Assembly (NCBI RefSeq): GCF_002075885.1
Contig: NZ_MDET01000045.1
Location: 1-64,000, forward strand
DNA length: 64,000 nucleotides
Source of the DNA: Manganibacter manganicus
Lineage (GTDB): Bacteria > Pseudomonadota > Alphaproteobacteria > Rhizobiales > Rhizobiaceae
Reading direction: 5' to 3'
In this document: positions 8,863 to 17,270 of the stretch, piece by piece
Numbering within the stretch: position 1 is the first letter of the stretch
How the letters are laid out: each line of letters opens with the position of its first letter
Position numbers and translations under genes: made by a program
The notes under the pieces: model-generated
The model's input: the letters and a program-made list of their open reading frames with translations, nothing else
What the model was told of the DNA's origin: nothing
Database searches by the model: none

Positions 8863-9507
8863 TCAACCGAACCGGCGACCGGCCTCGGTGAAGGTGTAGT
8901 CGTTGGCGGCGATGGATTCGTCGATCGCCTCGTCGGAGGTCAGATGCTCATACTCGCGTTCGAGCTGGCGATAGAGCCACCGGGCGAGATCGCGCAGCGC
9001 CTCGGTGACGGCGTCTTCCGCGCCGTCGGTCAGGGGCTGCCAGGTCGGACTGTCGCGCTCCACGGAAACCGACATGCAGTATTCATGGTAGTAGCGCCCG
9101 TGATGCGTGGTTTCGGCGCGGAGCTGGAAGAAATTGCGCTGTTGCACGGCTTGCAGCGCGTCGGCGATGCGATGCAGGGTCTCGTCCTGAGGGGCGTAAT
9201 CGCACAGCGCCTTCGGCGCGCCCTTGCGATAGCGATAATAGGCCTCGAAACAGGCGCCGTCGCCCTGGCTCCAGAAACCGGAAAACCAGATGCGAGGCTC
9301 CTGACGGTTGCCGCCACCATAGAGCCGGACCGGCCGGGTCTTGAAGGACAGGCCGAGCAGCTCCCCGATGCGGACGAAATCGTCATAGACGCACTCGAAC
9401 CAATCGTGCTCGACGCCGTTCTCGCGATACCATGATCGCGCTGTCTCCTTGGCCGGTTCGGAGAGTTCGCCGAGCCGATAGACGGTGGTTTCGATGACCT
9501 CAGGCAT
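8863..9507 (-). CDS. hypothetical plasmid/ICE protein
   Basis: The 214-aa product is rich in aromatic and charged residues, with motifs such as ETARSWYRENG, HDWFECVYDDFVRIGELLG and GFWSQGDGACF. Proteins of this type are sometimes labelled 'antitoxin of TA stability system', but I see neither a DNA-binding motif nor an adjacent toxin and would not assign that function. The start at 9507 overlaps the end of the preceding gene (9500) by 8 bp, so the two are probably translated together. A strong terminator follows at 8824-8857. Confidence 0.65.
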   Translation of the reverse strand: MPEVIETTVYRLGELSEPAKETARSWYRENGVEHDWFECVYDDFVRIGELLGLSFKTRPVRLYGGGNRQEPRIWFSGFWSQGDGACFEAYYRYRKGAPKALCDYAPQDETLHRIADALQAVQQRNFFQLRAETTHHGRYYHEYCMSVSVERDSPTWQPLTDGAEDAVTEALRDLARWLYRQLEREYEHLTSDEAIDESIAANDYTFTEAGRRFG

Positions 9508-9916
9508 CGGGATCGCCTCCGTCGAGCACGTCGGCGAGCCAGCCGCTGGTGTAGGTCCAGGCCACCGTCTCGCCGGTGGCGAGGTCGAGCACATGCGCGC
9601 CACCGCCGAAGGCGTCGACGCGCGGTCTTGAGCAGGTGTTGGCGTATTGGAAGCCCCAGCGCCCGGTCAGTGTGAACTCGGCGGCGCAGCGCTTCACGAA
9701 CTGGATCAGGCGTTCGGGATCGCCGGTGACGTCGTCGCGCATCCAGAGCTTGCTCCCGCCATGCTCGGGCTGGATCGAGAGCAGGAAGCCATCGGACGGG
9801 GGCTCCTCCGACGCGCCCTCTTCGGAGAGCGTGTTGTAGAGGTCGAGTGCCCGCGCGGCATTGTCGGGGGTGCCGACGTCGAGCAGGCAGGAAAAATGTG
9901 TGAAAAAGTCGGCCAT
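9500..9916 (-). CDS. hypothetical protein
   Basis: The 138-aa product starts MADFFTHFSCLLDVG; the ATG at 9916 has CAGGAGCC upstream. It alternates acidic segments with short hydrophobic strands (FLLSIQPEHGGSKLWM, GRWGFQYANTCSRP). No domain is recognised. It overlaps the next gene by 8 bp and forms a two-gene unit with it, bounded by terminators at 9934-9958 and 8824-8857. Confidence 0.6.
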   Translation of the reverse strand: MADFFTHFSCLLDVGTPDNAARALDLYNTLSEEGASEEPPSDGFLLSIQPEHGGSKLWMRDDVTGDPERLIQFVKRCAAEFTLTGRWGFQYANTCSRPRVDAFGGGAHVLDLATGETVAWTYTSGWLADVLDGGDPDA

Positions 9917-9933
9917 GGCAGGCTCCTGAAACG

Positions 9934-9958
9934 ACAAAGCCCGGCGCGAGGCCGGGCT
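9934..9958 (-). terminator. terminator hairpin after the 9980-10537 gene
   Basis: AGCCCGGC (9938-9945) pairs with GCCGGGCT (9951-9958), followed on the minus strand by TTGTCGTTT. The T run is imperfect, but position just after the stop at 9980 supports a terminator. Confidence 0.65.
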
Positions 9959-9979
9959 GATTGAAGGAATGGGACGGGG

Positions 9980-10537
9980 TCAGGCCGCCTGCGGCAGCCG
10001 GAGAAGATCGGTGGCGATTTCGCGCCACAGCGGATCGACCAGACGCGCTTCAAGGCGGGAGGCTTGGTAGCGAAGGTCGCGCGCCGATCCGTGATCGCCG
10101 CGTCCGGAGGCGGCGAAGGCCAGGCCCCGAATCCGGCTCGCTTCGGCGACGATGCGGCAGGCTTCGCGGTCGCTGGCGACGGGGTGCTGCCAGAGGATGA
10201 CGCCGGCGCGGATGTCACCGGCGAGGACCAGGCCCAGCGCGTTATCCTGCACGACGATCAACCGTGGCCGGAAATGAAGCGTGTCATCCGGGCCGATAAG
10301 GATGTCGTTGCGCGCGACGCGCATGGCGGCAAAGGTCATGGCGTCTTCAGGGGACGCCGCGTCGCCGAGCGGAATGGTCCGGTCACGGCAGTCGGCGTCG
10401 GTGGCCCCGGCATAGCTGATCGTGCCGAGGCAGGAGACGCGTAGCGGGAGTTTCTGCGCGCGGTGAAGTGGCGGCAGCACCTTCTCCGCGAGGATCTGAC
10501 CGATCGAGACAAAGGGGGCAGTACTGGCATGGGTCAT
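9980..10537 (-). CDS. hypothetical protein
   Basis: The 185-aa product has no recognised domain. It has a mixed alpha/beta look in the middle (NDILIGPDDTLHFRPRLIVV, GLVLAGDIRAGVILW) and a charged helical C-terminus. The start at 10537 sits directly behind a leader hairpin that also precedes parB and ardC, with CGGAG about 12 bp before the ATG. It is separately terminated (9934-9958), so it is probably a monocistronic unit co-regulated with other leader-bearing genes. Confidence 0.65.
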   Translation of the reverse strand: MTHASTAPFVSIGQILAEKVLPPLHRAQKLPLRVSCLGTISYAGATDADCRDRTIPLGDAASPEDAMTFAAMRVARNDILIGPDDTLHFRPRLIVVQDNALGLVLAGDIRAGVILWQHPVASDREACRIVAEASRIRGLAFAASGRGDHGSARDLRYQASRLEARLVDPLWREIATDLLRLPQAA

Positions 10538-10610
10538 CGGGAATACTCCGCGACGGGCGACGGAGGCCTCTCCTCCACCTGCTATCCCGTCACGGCAGAC
10601 CGGCCCAAAC
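10538..10610 (-). promoter_or_regulatory. 5' leader with nested hairpin (shared family)
   Basis: On the minus strand GACGGG (complement of 10586-10591) pairs with CCCGTC (complement of 10552-10557). An inner stem pairs the 10572-10576 and 10562-10566 pentamers (GGAGG/CCTCC) around a GAGAG loop. The 3' arm of the outer stem touches the Shine-Dalgarno GGAG. Confidence 0.65.
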
Positions 10611-10645
10611 TCTCCCTCTCATCGCCGGTGCTGAAGCCGATCCCG

Positions 10646-10867
10646 TCAGTAGCCGAAGGACCAGGAGGGCCACGCCTGACCGTCGTCGGAGGCAATGACC
10701 GCCGCGGCCAGATAGGTCGCGTCCCCTTCGACGACGGCGGGATCGCGCACCGGGGTTTCGTCGATCACGGTGACGCGGGTGACAAGGCCGTCCTCCACCT
10801 CGACATGGACGGGGACGAGATACTGGAACACGACGCGGCGCGTCGTCAGCGCGTTGATAACGGGCAT
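10646..10867 (-). CDS. small hypothetical protein
   Basis: The 73-aa product is one compact beta-rich domain (RRVVFQYLVPVHVEVEDGLVTRVTVIDE) ending in a tryptophan-rich tail (QAWPSWSFGY). AAGGAG lies eight bases before the ATG at 10867, and a longer frame to 10927 would run through the parB terminator, so the short form is chosen. No family is recognised. Similar small genes accompany ParB-like genes on alphaproteobacterial elements. Confidence 0.6.
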   Translation of the reverse strand: MPVINALTTRRVVFQYLVPVHVEVEDGLVTRVTVIDETPVRDPAVVEGDATYLAAAVIASDDGQAWPSWSFGY

Positions 10868-10888
10868 GATGATCTCCTTGAAGAAATA

Positions 10889-10914
10889 CGGGGAGCGGCC
10901 GAGACCGCTCCCCG
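10889..10914 (-). terminator. hairpin between parB-like gene and small ORF
   Basis: A perfect 9-bp stem, GGGGAGCGG (10890-10898) with CCGCTCCCC (10905-10913), lies 10 bp past the parB stop. On the minus strand it is followed by GTATTTCTT, so termination is plausible; it could also insulate the small gene's ribosome binding site. Confidence 0.55.
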
Positions 10915-10923
10915 TTGTCGTGT

Positions 10924-13059
10924 TCACTCGGCTGCGACCAGGCCGGCTTCCTCGTCCTCGGCATCGGCGCCATCGTCCTCCTCGCCATCCTCGGCGAGGA
11001 AGTCCGGCAGCGCCGTGTCATCGCCGCCGTCCGTCTGCTCCCCGGCATCGTTGGCCTGTTCGCCGTCGAGCGAGGCGAGCCGCAACGGCTCGGGCAACCA
11101 GCCGGTGTCGGCCAGCAGGCGCTCGGCTTCCTTGGCCATGTCGCCCTTCTTCAGGTGGTCGATGAGCTGCGCGGCCCTCTCGCCGGCGCCTTCGCGAACG
11201 GCTTCGAGGATACGCGGCTTGGTGACACGGCCGAGATAGTTGCCCACGGTCGGCCGCCAGCCCGCCGCGACCATGTCGAGGCCGGTTTCGCGAGCGAGCC
11301 GGTCCGCCTGCGCCATTCGCACGTCGAGGCCATGGCGGCTCACGCCCGAACCTGAATGCGGATTCGGCCGCTCGAAGAGCGCGTTGACGCCGTAGCTGAC
11401 ACACAGGGCCAGCAGGTCCATACGTGATCCATCGTCGAGATGGGTCAGCCAGGCCCACAGCGCCTCGTCGTCGGCCGGGACGTGATCGCCCCAGCGTTCA
11501 TGCCGCTCGTTGACCGCGCGGGCGGAGTCGCTCTCCTTCAACTCGTCGGATTGAGCCGGAAAGAAGATGTGCCGGACACTGGCCTCGAGGCAGCCCGTTG
11601 GCGCGGTGTGGCGGAAGGTGTCGCTGACCAGCTTGTGCAGCAACATGGTCATGGCGACCTGCGGATTTTCCGCCACCGCATTGCGCAGCGCCACCGTGCG
11701 ATGGGCCGTCAGCTCGATCACGAGGCGTTCGGGCAAGGGTTTGAGGCTGTCGTCGTCGTCCTCCTCGGGCTCGGCGGGCTGGCCTCCGATGGTGATGACC
11801 GCGCGCTGGACAGCGGGCGCATTGCTGCCATCGGCGTCGGTCTGATCGTCATCGCCGTCGGACTCGACCGGCGCCTCGTCCTCAGGCCGCACATAGCCGC
11901 GCTCGACCAGCAGCGAGCCGTCGCTGTCGAGACTGACGAAAACGCCGGCGATGCGGATATCGGCCGGATCGTAGGTGACGGGCCGCCGTTCGAAGGCTTC
12001 CAGTGCCTGCTCGATCTCGCCAAGGCGCTGATCGATGTCGTCGGGCAGCTCGTCGGCCTCGGAATATTCCTCCTCGATCCGATCATACTCGGCTCGCAAG
12101 GCTTCGCGGGTTGCGCGCTCCTCTTCGGTCAGATCGACGATCGTGCCAGAAAGTTCGCGAAGGCCATGATCGTGGCCGTAGGGAAAGCTCATGGCCACAT
12201 CGACCCATTTCCAGCCCTCAGCGGCGATCTCGTCGGCGCAGGTCTTGAGCTTCTCGGCGACGAGTCGATCGAGCAGAACGGGGTCCTGAAGCCAGCCGCC
12301 GTCGTCGTCCTGGAACAGGTCGCGCAGGATGCAGCCGCCTGCGGCCTGGTAGGCGTCGATACTGACGAAGACCGCGCGCTTGTCGGAGGCGCGGACCGTG
12401 GTCTCGGTCAGCATGCGGCGGATCTGATAGGGTTCCTTCGACCAGCTATGGCTGATCGCTTCCCACACCTGCTCCTGACGCGCGTGGTCTTCCGAGATCG
12501 AGAAGGCCATGAGCTGTTCGAGGGTCATGCCGTCTTCGGCATAGACGTCGAGGAGCGCGGGCGAGACGGTGACGAGCCGCAGGCGCTGCTTCACCACCTG
12601 GAGCGGGACGAAGAAGGCGGCCGCGATGGCCTCGTCGGTCATGCCCTTGTCGCGCATGGCTTGGAAGGCGCGGAACTGATCGAGCGGATGCAACGGCGCA
12701 CGCTCGATATTCTCGGCCAACGACACCTCGTCGATCAACACATCGGCCTTGGAGTCAGAGACGACGCAGGGGACCGGTGCGGTTTTGGCGAGGCGCTTCT
12801 GCTTCACGAGCAATTCGAGGGCGCGGTAGCGGCGGCCGCCGGCGGGGACTTCGAACATGCCGGTCTCCGCACCTTCGGCGTTCACCACGGGACGGACATG
12901 GATGCTCTGGATGAGGCCGCGGCGGACGATGGACTCCGCCAGTTCGTCGATGGAGACGCCGGCTTTCACGCGCCGGACGTTGGACTGACTCAGCACCAGC
13001 TTGTTGAAGGGGATGTCGCGTGAGGACGACAAGGTGATCTTCTGAACGGCAGTAGCCAT
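10924..13059 (-). CDS. large ParB-like nuclease/CTPase-domain protein
   Basis: This 711-aa protein begins with a ParB N-terminal domain: NVRR, then SIVRRGLIQSIHVRP, then VPAGGRRYRAL (the GxRRxxA motif) and SLAENIERAPLHPLDQFRAF. A KorB-type helix-turn-helix follows (MTDEAIAAAFFVPLQVVKQRLRL). The long C-terminal half has acidic linkers. It is more than twice the length of chromosomal ParB and there is no ParA next to it, so it belongs to the plasmid/ICE ParB-like class that may act in regulation, DNA nicking or element maintenance rather than ordinary partition. It has the conserved leader at 13060 and a hairpin terminator at 10889. Confidence 0.85.
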   Translation of the reverse strand: MATAVQKITLSSSRDIPFNKLVLSQSNVRRVKAGVSIDELAESIVRRGLIQSIHVRPVVNAEGAETGMFEVPAGGRRYRALELLVKQKRLAKTAPVPCVVSDSKADVLIDEVSLAENIERAPLHPLDQFRAFQAMRDKGMTDEAIAAAFFVPLQVVKQRLRLVTVSPALLDVYAEDGMTLEQLMAFSISEDHARQEQVWEAISHSWSKEPYQIRRMLTETTVRASDKRAVFVSIDAYQAAGGCILRDLFQDDDGGWLQDPVLLDRLVAEKLKTCADEIAAEGWKWVDVAMSFPYGHDHGLRELSGTIVDLTEEERATREALRAEYDRIEEEYSEADELPDDIDQRLGEIEQALEAFERRPVTYDPADIRIAGVFVSLDSDGSLLVERGYVRPEDEAPVESDGDDDQTDADGSNAPAVQRAVITIGGQPAEPEEDDDDSLKPLPERLVIELTAHRTVALRNAVAENPQVAMTMLLHKLVSDTFRHTAPTGCLEASVRHIFFPAQSDELKESDSARAVNERHERWGDHVPADDEALWAWLTHLDDGSRMDLLALCVSYGVNALFERPNPHSGSGVSRHGLDVRMAQADRLARETGLDMVAAGWRPTVGNYLGRVTKPRILEAVREGAGERAAQLIDHLKKGDMAKEAERLLADTGWLPEPLRLASLDGEQANDAGEQTDGGDDTALPDFLAEDGEEDDGADAEDEEAGLVAAE

Positions 13060-13125
13060 CGGGATGTACTCCGCGACGGGCGGCCGAAAGCCTCTCTCTC
13101 GGCCTCCAACCCGTCACGAAAATCC
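13060..13125 (-). promoter_or_regulatory. 5' leader with nested hairpin (shared family)
   Basis: The outer stem pairs 13110-13115 with 13075-13080 (GACGGG/CCCGTC on the minus strand). The inner stem pairs 13099-13104 with 13082-13087 (GGCCGA/TCGGCC) around a GAGAGAG loop. CGGAGTACATCCCG then leads to the parB ATG. The inner stem sequence differs from the other copies but pairing is kept. Confidence 0.7.
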
Positions 13126-13236
13126 CGTTCCCCCTCTTACTCTCTCACCCCGAACCGCGAACGCTTCAGGAAAGCCTATCGCCGCGTGGAAGCGCAAAGC
13201 CTCAAAGCCGACTTCACGCCTTCACGTATTTGCGCG

Positions 13237-13608
13237 TCAATGGCCGCCGTGCCGTGACCGAGCGGCCTGATAGAGAATGCGCTCTGCCGCCCGGATGCTG
13301 CCGGCCTGCCGCGCGGCTTCCACCCAAACGGAGAGCGGGAAATCCCCCGTGAAGAGGATGTCCCGTTCGATCCCCATGCCGAACGGCAGGCGGAGCGACG
13401 ACATCTCCTGCAGCGAGAAGGAGCCAAGCTCAGGGTTACCGAGATCGGCCAGCCCGAAGAACGTGTCGCCATCCTCGTCCAGTTCGGTGGCGAGCCAGAC
13501 GCCTTCACCCAGCGGGTTGAAGAATTTTACGAGCGGCACATGGTCGGTATCGCGCCGGCGGCCATTGGCGAGTAGCGGCTTACGCAGTTCGTCGGTCAGG
13601 AGGATCAT
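13237..13608 (-). CDS. DUF2958 domain protein
   Basis: The 123-aa product matches the small DUF2958 family: TDELRKPLLANG at the N-terminus, then HVPLVKFFNPLGEGVWLATELDEDGDTFFGLADLG and PELGSFSLQEM. The family is common next to antirestriction and conjugation genes; its biochemical role is unknown. The ATG at 13608 overlaps the ardC stop (ATGA), so this gene was translationally coupled to the intact ardC before the 9.2-kb element cut that gene. Confidence 0.8.
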   Translation of the reverse strand: MILLTDELRKPLLANGRRRDTDHVPLVKFFNPLGEGVWLATELDEDGDTFFGLADLGNPELGSFSLQEMSSLRLPFGMGIERDILFTGDFPLSVWVEAARQAGSIRAAERILYQAARSRHGGH

Positions 13609-13838
13609 GCCGCCCTCCTGTCGCAATCGGGAATGCTCGCCTCGAGGCGATCTCCGGCGTCCGCTTCGGGAAGGTGTGCGAGCAGCCAGTCGGCGGCCTT
13701 GCTCGCCTGACTTGCGGCGCGCACGATGGCGCGATTGTCCTCGCGCAGAACCTCGAGCCAGGAGCCTATATAATCGGCGTGGCGGACGGTCGGGACGATG
13801 CCGAGTGAGGCGCAGCAAAAGGCGGCGTTCATCTCGGC
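13605..13838 (-). pseudogene. ardC: ardC C-terminal fragment (split by RIT element)
   Basis: These 77 codons encode the C-terminal part of an ArdC-type antirestriction protein: AAFCCASLGIVP, HADYIGSWLEVLREDNRAIVRAASQASKAADWLL. The missing first part lies 9.2 kb away at 23043-23780, which stops at FEELVA. Joining 23045 to 13835 in frame restores FEELVA-EMNAAF and a 322-aa protein, the normal family length. The fragment itself has no plausible start and is probably untranslated, though DUF2958 downstream may still be expressed. Confidence 0.9.
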
Positions 13839-13842
13839 GATA

Positions 13843-13855
13843 TATCCTGACAGTC
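13843..13855 (+). repeat. left terminal inverted repeat of RIT element
   Basis: TATCCTGACAGTC; its inverted partner is at 23029-23041 with a single mismatch. Confidence 0.75.
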
Positions 13856-13898
13856 CAGCCTAAAATTCAACGCTGCGTGAATTTATGGACGGTGGAAA

Positions 13899-14282
13899 CT
13901 ACCTGTTCGGCGGCTCGAACAGTTCGATGGGGTTTCCTGCCGGGTCGTCGACGAGGATTTGTTTGCCACCCACGCCAGTCACGATGTCATTGCGAAATCT
14001 GACGCCGGCAGTCCGCAAGCGTTCGACCTGATCTTCAAGGTTGGCGACCTCGATCTGGATGCGATTCCACCCGCCGGGTTCAGGCTTGCGACCATCCGGC
14101 ATGGGCTGCGACGCTCCGCCTGGTCCCGTCGTTCCGTTGAGCAGAAGGCGCAGATCGCCTCTGGCCAGCATTGCGAAACTCGGAGCCGGATGCATAGAGA
14201 CGGTGAATCCGAGGGACCGTGTGTAGAATGCAATCGCCGCATCAACATCATCGACGATGTAACGAACGCTGACAGTAGCCAT
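13899..14282 (-). CDS. VOC-family (glyoxalase-fold) protein
   Basis: The 127-aa product is a single vicinal-oxygen-chelate module: VRYIVDDVDAAIAFYTRSLGF at the N-terminus, LRLLLNG in the middle, and ILVDDPAGNPIELFEP at the C-terminus with the Glu of the metal site. Families with this fold include dioxygenases, fosfomycin/bleomycin resistance proteins and isomerases; the substrate cannot be read from sequence. It follows chrA by 14 bp on the same strand and is probably part of the padR-chrA-VOC operon. Confidence 0.85.
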   Translation of the reverse strand: MATVSVRYIVDDVDAAIAFYTRSLGFTVSMHPAPSFAMLARGDLRLLLNGTTGPGGASQPMPDGRKPEPGGWNRIQIEVANLEDQVERLRTAGVRFRNDIVTGVGGKQILVDDPAGNPIELFEPPNR

Positions 14283-14295
14283 ATCAATTCCTCCT

Positions 14296-15495
14296 TCAGA
14301 TCAGGCTGAGTGCGGTGGCAGTAGCGGCCAACAGCACGACAACGATCCATGGTGGGGTCTTCCACACGGTGAGCAGCAAGAAGCCGGCAAGCGCGAGCGC
14401 GAAGTCGCGCGGTGCGAGGACGGCACTGGTCCACACCGGACTGTAGAGGGCGGCTCCAAGGATACCGACAACAGCCGCGTTAGCTCCCCGCATTGCTGCT
14501 TGTGCTACCGGTCGCATGCGGAACATGTCCCAGAAGGGCAATGCGCCGATCAGAAGGAGGAAGCCGGGCAGGAAAATCGCAACGAGCGCGATCGCAGCAC
14601 CGGCGACGCCGTTCGGTTGCGGCCCCATTACCGTTCCGAGGTATGCAGCAAAGGTGAAAAGCGGCCCCGGCACGGCCTGTGCCGCACCATATCCGGCCAG
14701 GAAAGCGTTGTCGCCGACCCAGCCTGAAGGGACGACTTCGGCCTGCAACAGCGGCAGCACGACATGACCTCCGCCGAAAACGAGAGAACCGGCGCGGAAG
14801 AATGAATCGAACAGTGCAACCCCTTGCGACGTGCCCGCGAGAATCGGCAGCATCACAAGCAGCACGAAAAACAGCGCAAGCGCAGCGACACCGACAGATT
14901 TGGACACTCTGAAACGCAAATGCCCGCCTGTGGGGACGGTTCCTCCTTTGCACAGCCATAATCCGGCGACCCCGCCGGCAACGATCGCCGCAATCTGCCC
15001 GATCGAGCCTGCTGCAAAGATCACGATCAGCACCGCCGCCAGAGCGATGCTGGCGCGTTCACGATCGGGCGTAAGTGTTCTTGCCATGCCCCAGACCGCC
15101 TGAGCGACGACGGCAACGGCAACTACTTTGAGGCCGTGAAGAAGCCCCGCTCCGGCTGGTCCCGCGAAGGCGGTCGCACCAAACGCGAACAAGACGAGAA
15201 GGGCGGCCGACGGTAACGTGAAAGCAGACCATGCCGCGAGCGCTCCGAGTGGACCGCCACGCAGCAGCCCGAGTGCAAACCCAACTTGGCTGCTTGCGGG
15301 TCCGGGAAGGAACTGGCAGAGCGCAACGAGATCGGCGTAACCTTCCTCATCGATCCATTTGCGGCGGATGACGAGCTCATCTCGAAAATAGCCAAGATGG
15401 GCGATCGGCCCACCAAATGATGTCACGCCGAGTTTGAGAAAGGCGCGAAAGACTTCGCCCGCGGTTCCGCGATGCGCATTCTCATCGACCGTCAT
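14296..15495 (-). CDS. chrA: chromate efflux transporter ChrA
   Basis: The 399-aa inner-membrane protein has the two homologous halves of long-chain CHR transporters. The first half has FLKLGVTSFGGPIAHLGYFRDE and LCQFLPGPASSQVGF; the second repeats the pattern as FRAGSLVFGGGHVVLPLL and GAAQAVPGPLFTFAAYLG. About ten membrane spans are visible. It exports chromate, which enters through sulfate transporters. The ATG at 15495 overlaps the padR stop, so the regulator and the transporter are translated together. It is cargo of the 9.2-kb element. Confidence 0.92.
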   Translation of the reverse strand: MTVDENAHRGTAGEVFRAFLKLGVTSFGGPIAHLGYFRDELVIRRKWIDEEGYADLVALCQFLPGPASSQVGFALGLLRGGPLGALAAWSAFTLPSAALLVLFAFGATAFAGPAGAGLLHGLKVVAVAVVAQAVWGMARTLTPDRERASIALAAVLIVIFAAGSIGQIAAIVAGGVAGLWLCKGGTVPTGGHLRFRVSKSVGVAALALFFVLLVMLPILAGTSQGVALFDSFFRAGSLVFGGGHVVLPLLQAEVVPSGWVGDNAFLAGYGAAQAVPGPLFTFAAYLGTVMGPQPNGVAGAAIALVAIFLPGFLLLIGALPFWDMFRMRPVAQAAMRGANAAVVGILGAALYSPVWTSAVLAPRDFALALAGFLLLTVWKTPPWIVVVLLAATATALSLI

Positions 15496-15796
15496 CTGCG
15501 GATACGACCTCACGAAACAACTCCCGAATCTTGTCTTGCGCAATGGCTAGGGCTTCGACCCCAAAGGCTGTGGCGCGATAGACGCGACGATGCGATCGGC
15601 CGGCGCGCTCCGTGCGCGATTCGAGATAGCCCTTGCGCTCCATGGCATGGAGCATCGGATAAAGCGTGCCTGGGCTGACGCGATAACCGTGCCGCGCCAG
15701 TTCTTCGATCATCCATTGCCCGTAAAGATCGCCTTCGGCGGCATGATGCAGGACATGCAGTCGTATGAATCCCGACAACAGTTCCTGATGTTCCAT
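15482..15796 (-). CDS. PadR-family transcriptional regulator
   Basis: The 104-aa product is a short PadR winged-helix protein: GFIRLHVLHHAAEGDLYGQWMIEELA, then the recognition segment VSPGTLYPMLHAMERKGYL and the wing GRSHRRVYRAT. PadR-like repressors beside chrA control chromate export in many proteobacteria. It overlaps chrA by 14 bp. The 134-bp region in front of it holds an AACC-N8-GGTT dyad (15840-15857) that is a reasonable operator, so it probably represses both itself and the divergent 69-aa gene. Confidence 0.88.
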   Translation of the reverse strand: MEHQELLSGFIRLHVLHHAAEGDLYGQWMIEELARHGYRVSPGTLYPMLHAMERKGYLESRTERAGRSHRRVYRATAFGVEALAIAQDKIRELFREVVSADDGR

Positions 15797-15930
15797 GTTC
15801 TGGCTGTCCCAAAATCATCTCAAACTCGAACTTCGATATCGGGAACCGATTATATGGTTCATTGGTTAGGTTCACAACCCGCGCCCGATGACGGGCGGGT
15901 GAATCGCAACCCAACCAATGGAGCATTCTC
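15797..15930. promoter_or_regulatory. divergent padR-chrA / 69-aa gene promoter region
   Basis: This AT-richer gap separates two divergent genes. AACCGATTATATGGTT, near 15842-15857, is a dyad with 4-bp arms and an 8-bp centre, followed by direct CATTGGTT/GGTTAGGTT copies. It is a candidate PadR operator; this is inferred from position and symmetry. Confidence 0.45.
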
Positions 15931-16140
15931 ATGATCAGTGAACAGGACCGCGATCCCCGCCATCACACCCAGAACATGCAAGCTCGACTTCAGGAAACGA
16001 TGGACCATCTGCGGGAGGACATTGAAAAAGTGGACGAGCCACAGCTCAAGGCGATGTTCGAAACTGCAGCCGAGGTGTTGGGCGGCCTGAAGAAGGCGTT
16101 TGGCGACTACGAAAAGAAAAACGAGGCCGCATGGCAGTAA
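15931..16140 (+). CDS. small helical protein beside padR-chrA
   Basis: The 69-aa product is soluble, highly charged and predicted helical (MQARLQETMDHLREDIEKVDEPQLKAMFETAAEVLGGLKKAFGDYEKK region). No family is recognised. It is divergent from padR-chrA and shares its control region, so it may belong to the same response. Confidence 0.55.
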   Translation: MISEQDRDPRHHTQNMQARLQETMDHLREDIEKVDEPQLKAMFETAAEVLGGLKKAFGDYEKKNEAAWQ

Positions 16141-16273
16141 AGCATCTCGAACGGGGGGATGCTGGTACCCACGAGCAACCCCGCCAACACAAGCGGCACG
16201 ACGGCTGATCGCTGACTGGATAAGTATCGAGCGCGCTTCCAACTGCCCGAAGAAGCTAGGCGCAGGATGCTGG

Positions 16274-17176
16274 TCATGCTGCGATCTCCTCACTCTGGGG
16301 CTGCTGGGCATGCATCCAGTCGGCTGCCTGTTGTGCTTTGCTGGCGGCGGTAAAGATGGCCTTGGGGTCGTCCTTCAGGACCTTGAGCCACGAGGCGACA
16401 TACGCGGCATGATCGGGACGCGGATGGTGGGCGATACCCAGATCAGCCAGGACCAGACCGCTAAGAATCTCAACGGAGCATTCTTCGGCGGCATAGGCCG
16501 CCGATCCGAAGCGTCCGGAAAGATCGCGGTCGAGCCTGTGCTTGGCGCCACTGGCGTGACCGGTCTCGTGCAGCCAGACACCGTAGAATGACGCAGCGTC
16601 GCGGAACAAGGTGAACGGCGGCATGGACACGGTGTCGGTCGACGGGCGGTAATAGGCTTCCGACCCGGCGAACTCAGTCTTGATGCCCAGGTTCGCGATG
16701 AAAGCCTCTGCATGAGCGAGGCGTTCGGCCTCGGGCAGCATCGGAGTTACCGGGCGCTCGTAGCCATCAACCTGAGCAACGTTGAAGACGCAAAATGCGC
16801 GGGCGAACATCCGCCGATGCCCGTCATCATCGTCTTCGTTGTCGGCTTGCCGGGAAACCTGAATCTCCCTCCACAACACCACTGTGGTGGAGCGTTCTCC
16901 TTCACGCACCTGCGCGCCGGCATCCTGCCATTGCTTGTAGGTGCCCCAGAGGCCGTCGCCATATCCGGCTGCGAAGCCCGCGGCCCAGAGCGCCAGCGTG
17001 TTTATGCCGCGATAGCGCTTGCCGGATGAGACGTTGGTCGGACGCGCGACGCTGGTGCCGTTGTGGAACCAGGGTGCACGCCATTCGCCGGCGCCTTGCT
17101 CGATCGCGGAAATGATCTCGGCCGTGACGCGGGAATAGACGTCGGCGCGCTGGACAGATGTAGATGTGCTGGACAT
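16274..17176 (-). CDS. ardC: ArdC-type antirestriction protein, intact copy
   Basis: This 300-aa protein has the N-terminal ssDNA-binding ArdC domain (RGINTLALWAAG, GTYKQWQDAGAQVREGERSTTVVLWRE) and a C-terminal zincin metallopeptidase domain. HETGH in WLHETGHASGAKHRL supplies the zinc ligands and catalytic Glu, with AEECSVEIL as the third-ligand region. ArdC proteins protect incoming DNA from host restriction during conjugation. It diverges clearly from the split copy, so it is a paralogue, not a duplicate. The start follows a leader of the shared hairpin type. Confidence 0.9.
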   Translation of the reverse strand: MSSTSTSVQRADVYSRVTAEIISAIEQGAGEWRAPWFHNGTSVARPTNVSSGKRYRGINTLALWAAGFAAGYGDGLWGTYKQWQDAGAQVREGERSTTVVLWREIQVSRQADNEDDDDGHRRMFARAFCVFNVAQVDGYERPVTPMLPEAERLAHAEAFIANLGIKTEFAGSEAYYRPSTDTVSMPPFTLFRDAASFYGVWLHETGHASGAKHRLDRDLSGRFGSAAYAAEECSVEILSGLVLADLGIAHHPRPDHAAYVASWLKVLKDDPKAIFTAASKAQQAADWMHAQQPQSEEIAA

Positions 17177-17270
17177 TGGGGAATCTCCGTTGCCGGCGGC
17201 GCGAGCTTCTCTCGCCCCTTCAACCGACCCCCCGACTCCAGCCGTCCCCTTCCTCTCCTGCCGCCCGCTC
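17177..17270 (-). promoter_or_regulatory. 5' leader of second ardC (shared family)
   Basis: On the minus strand GAGAGGAAGGGG precedes an inner stem GCGAG/CTCGC (17211-17215 with 17201-17205) around AGAA, then CGGAGATTCCCC and ATG. The outer stem seen in the other copies is imperfect here. Confidence 0.5.

Noticed and set aside
8863..9507. Antitoxin of a TA stability system
   Set aside because: A label sometimes given to such proteins; no toxin partner or DNA-binding domain is visible here.
11440..13023. 527-codon open frame on the plus strand
   Set aside because: It is antisense to the parB-like gene, has no domain, and long antisense frames are expected at this GC content.
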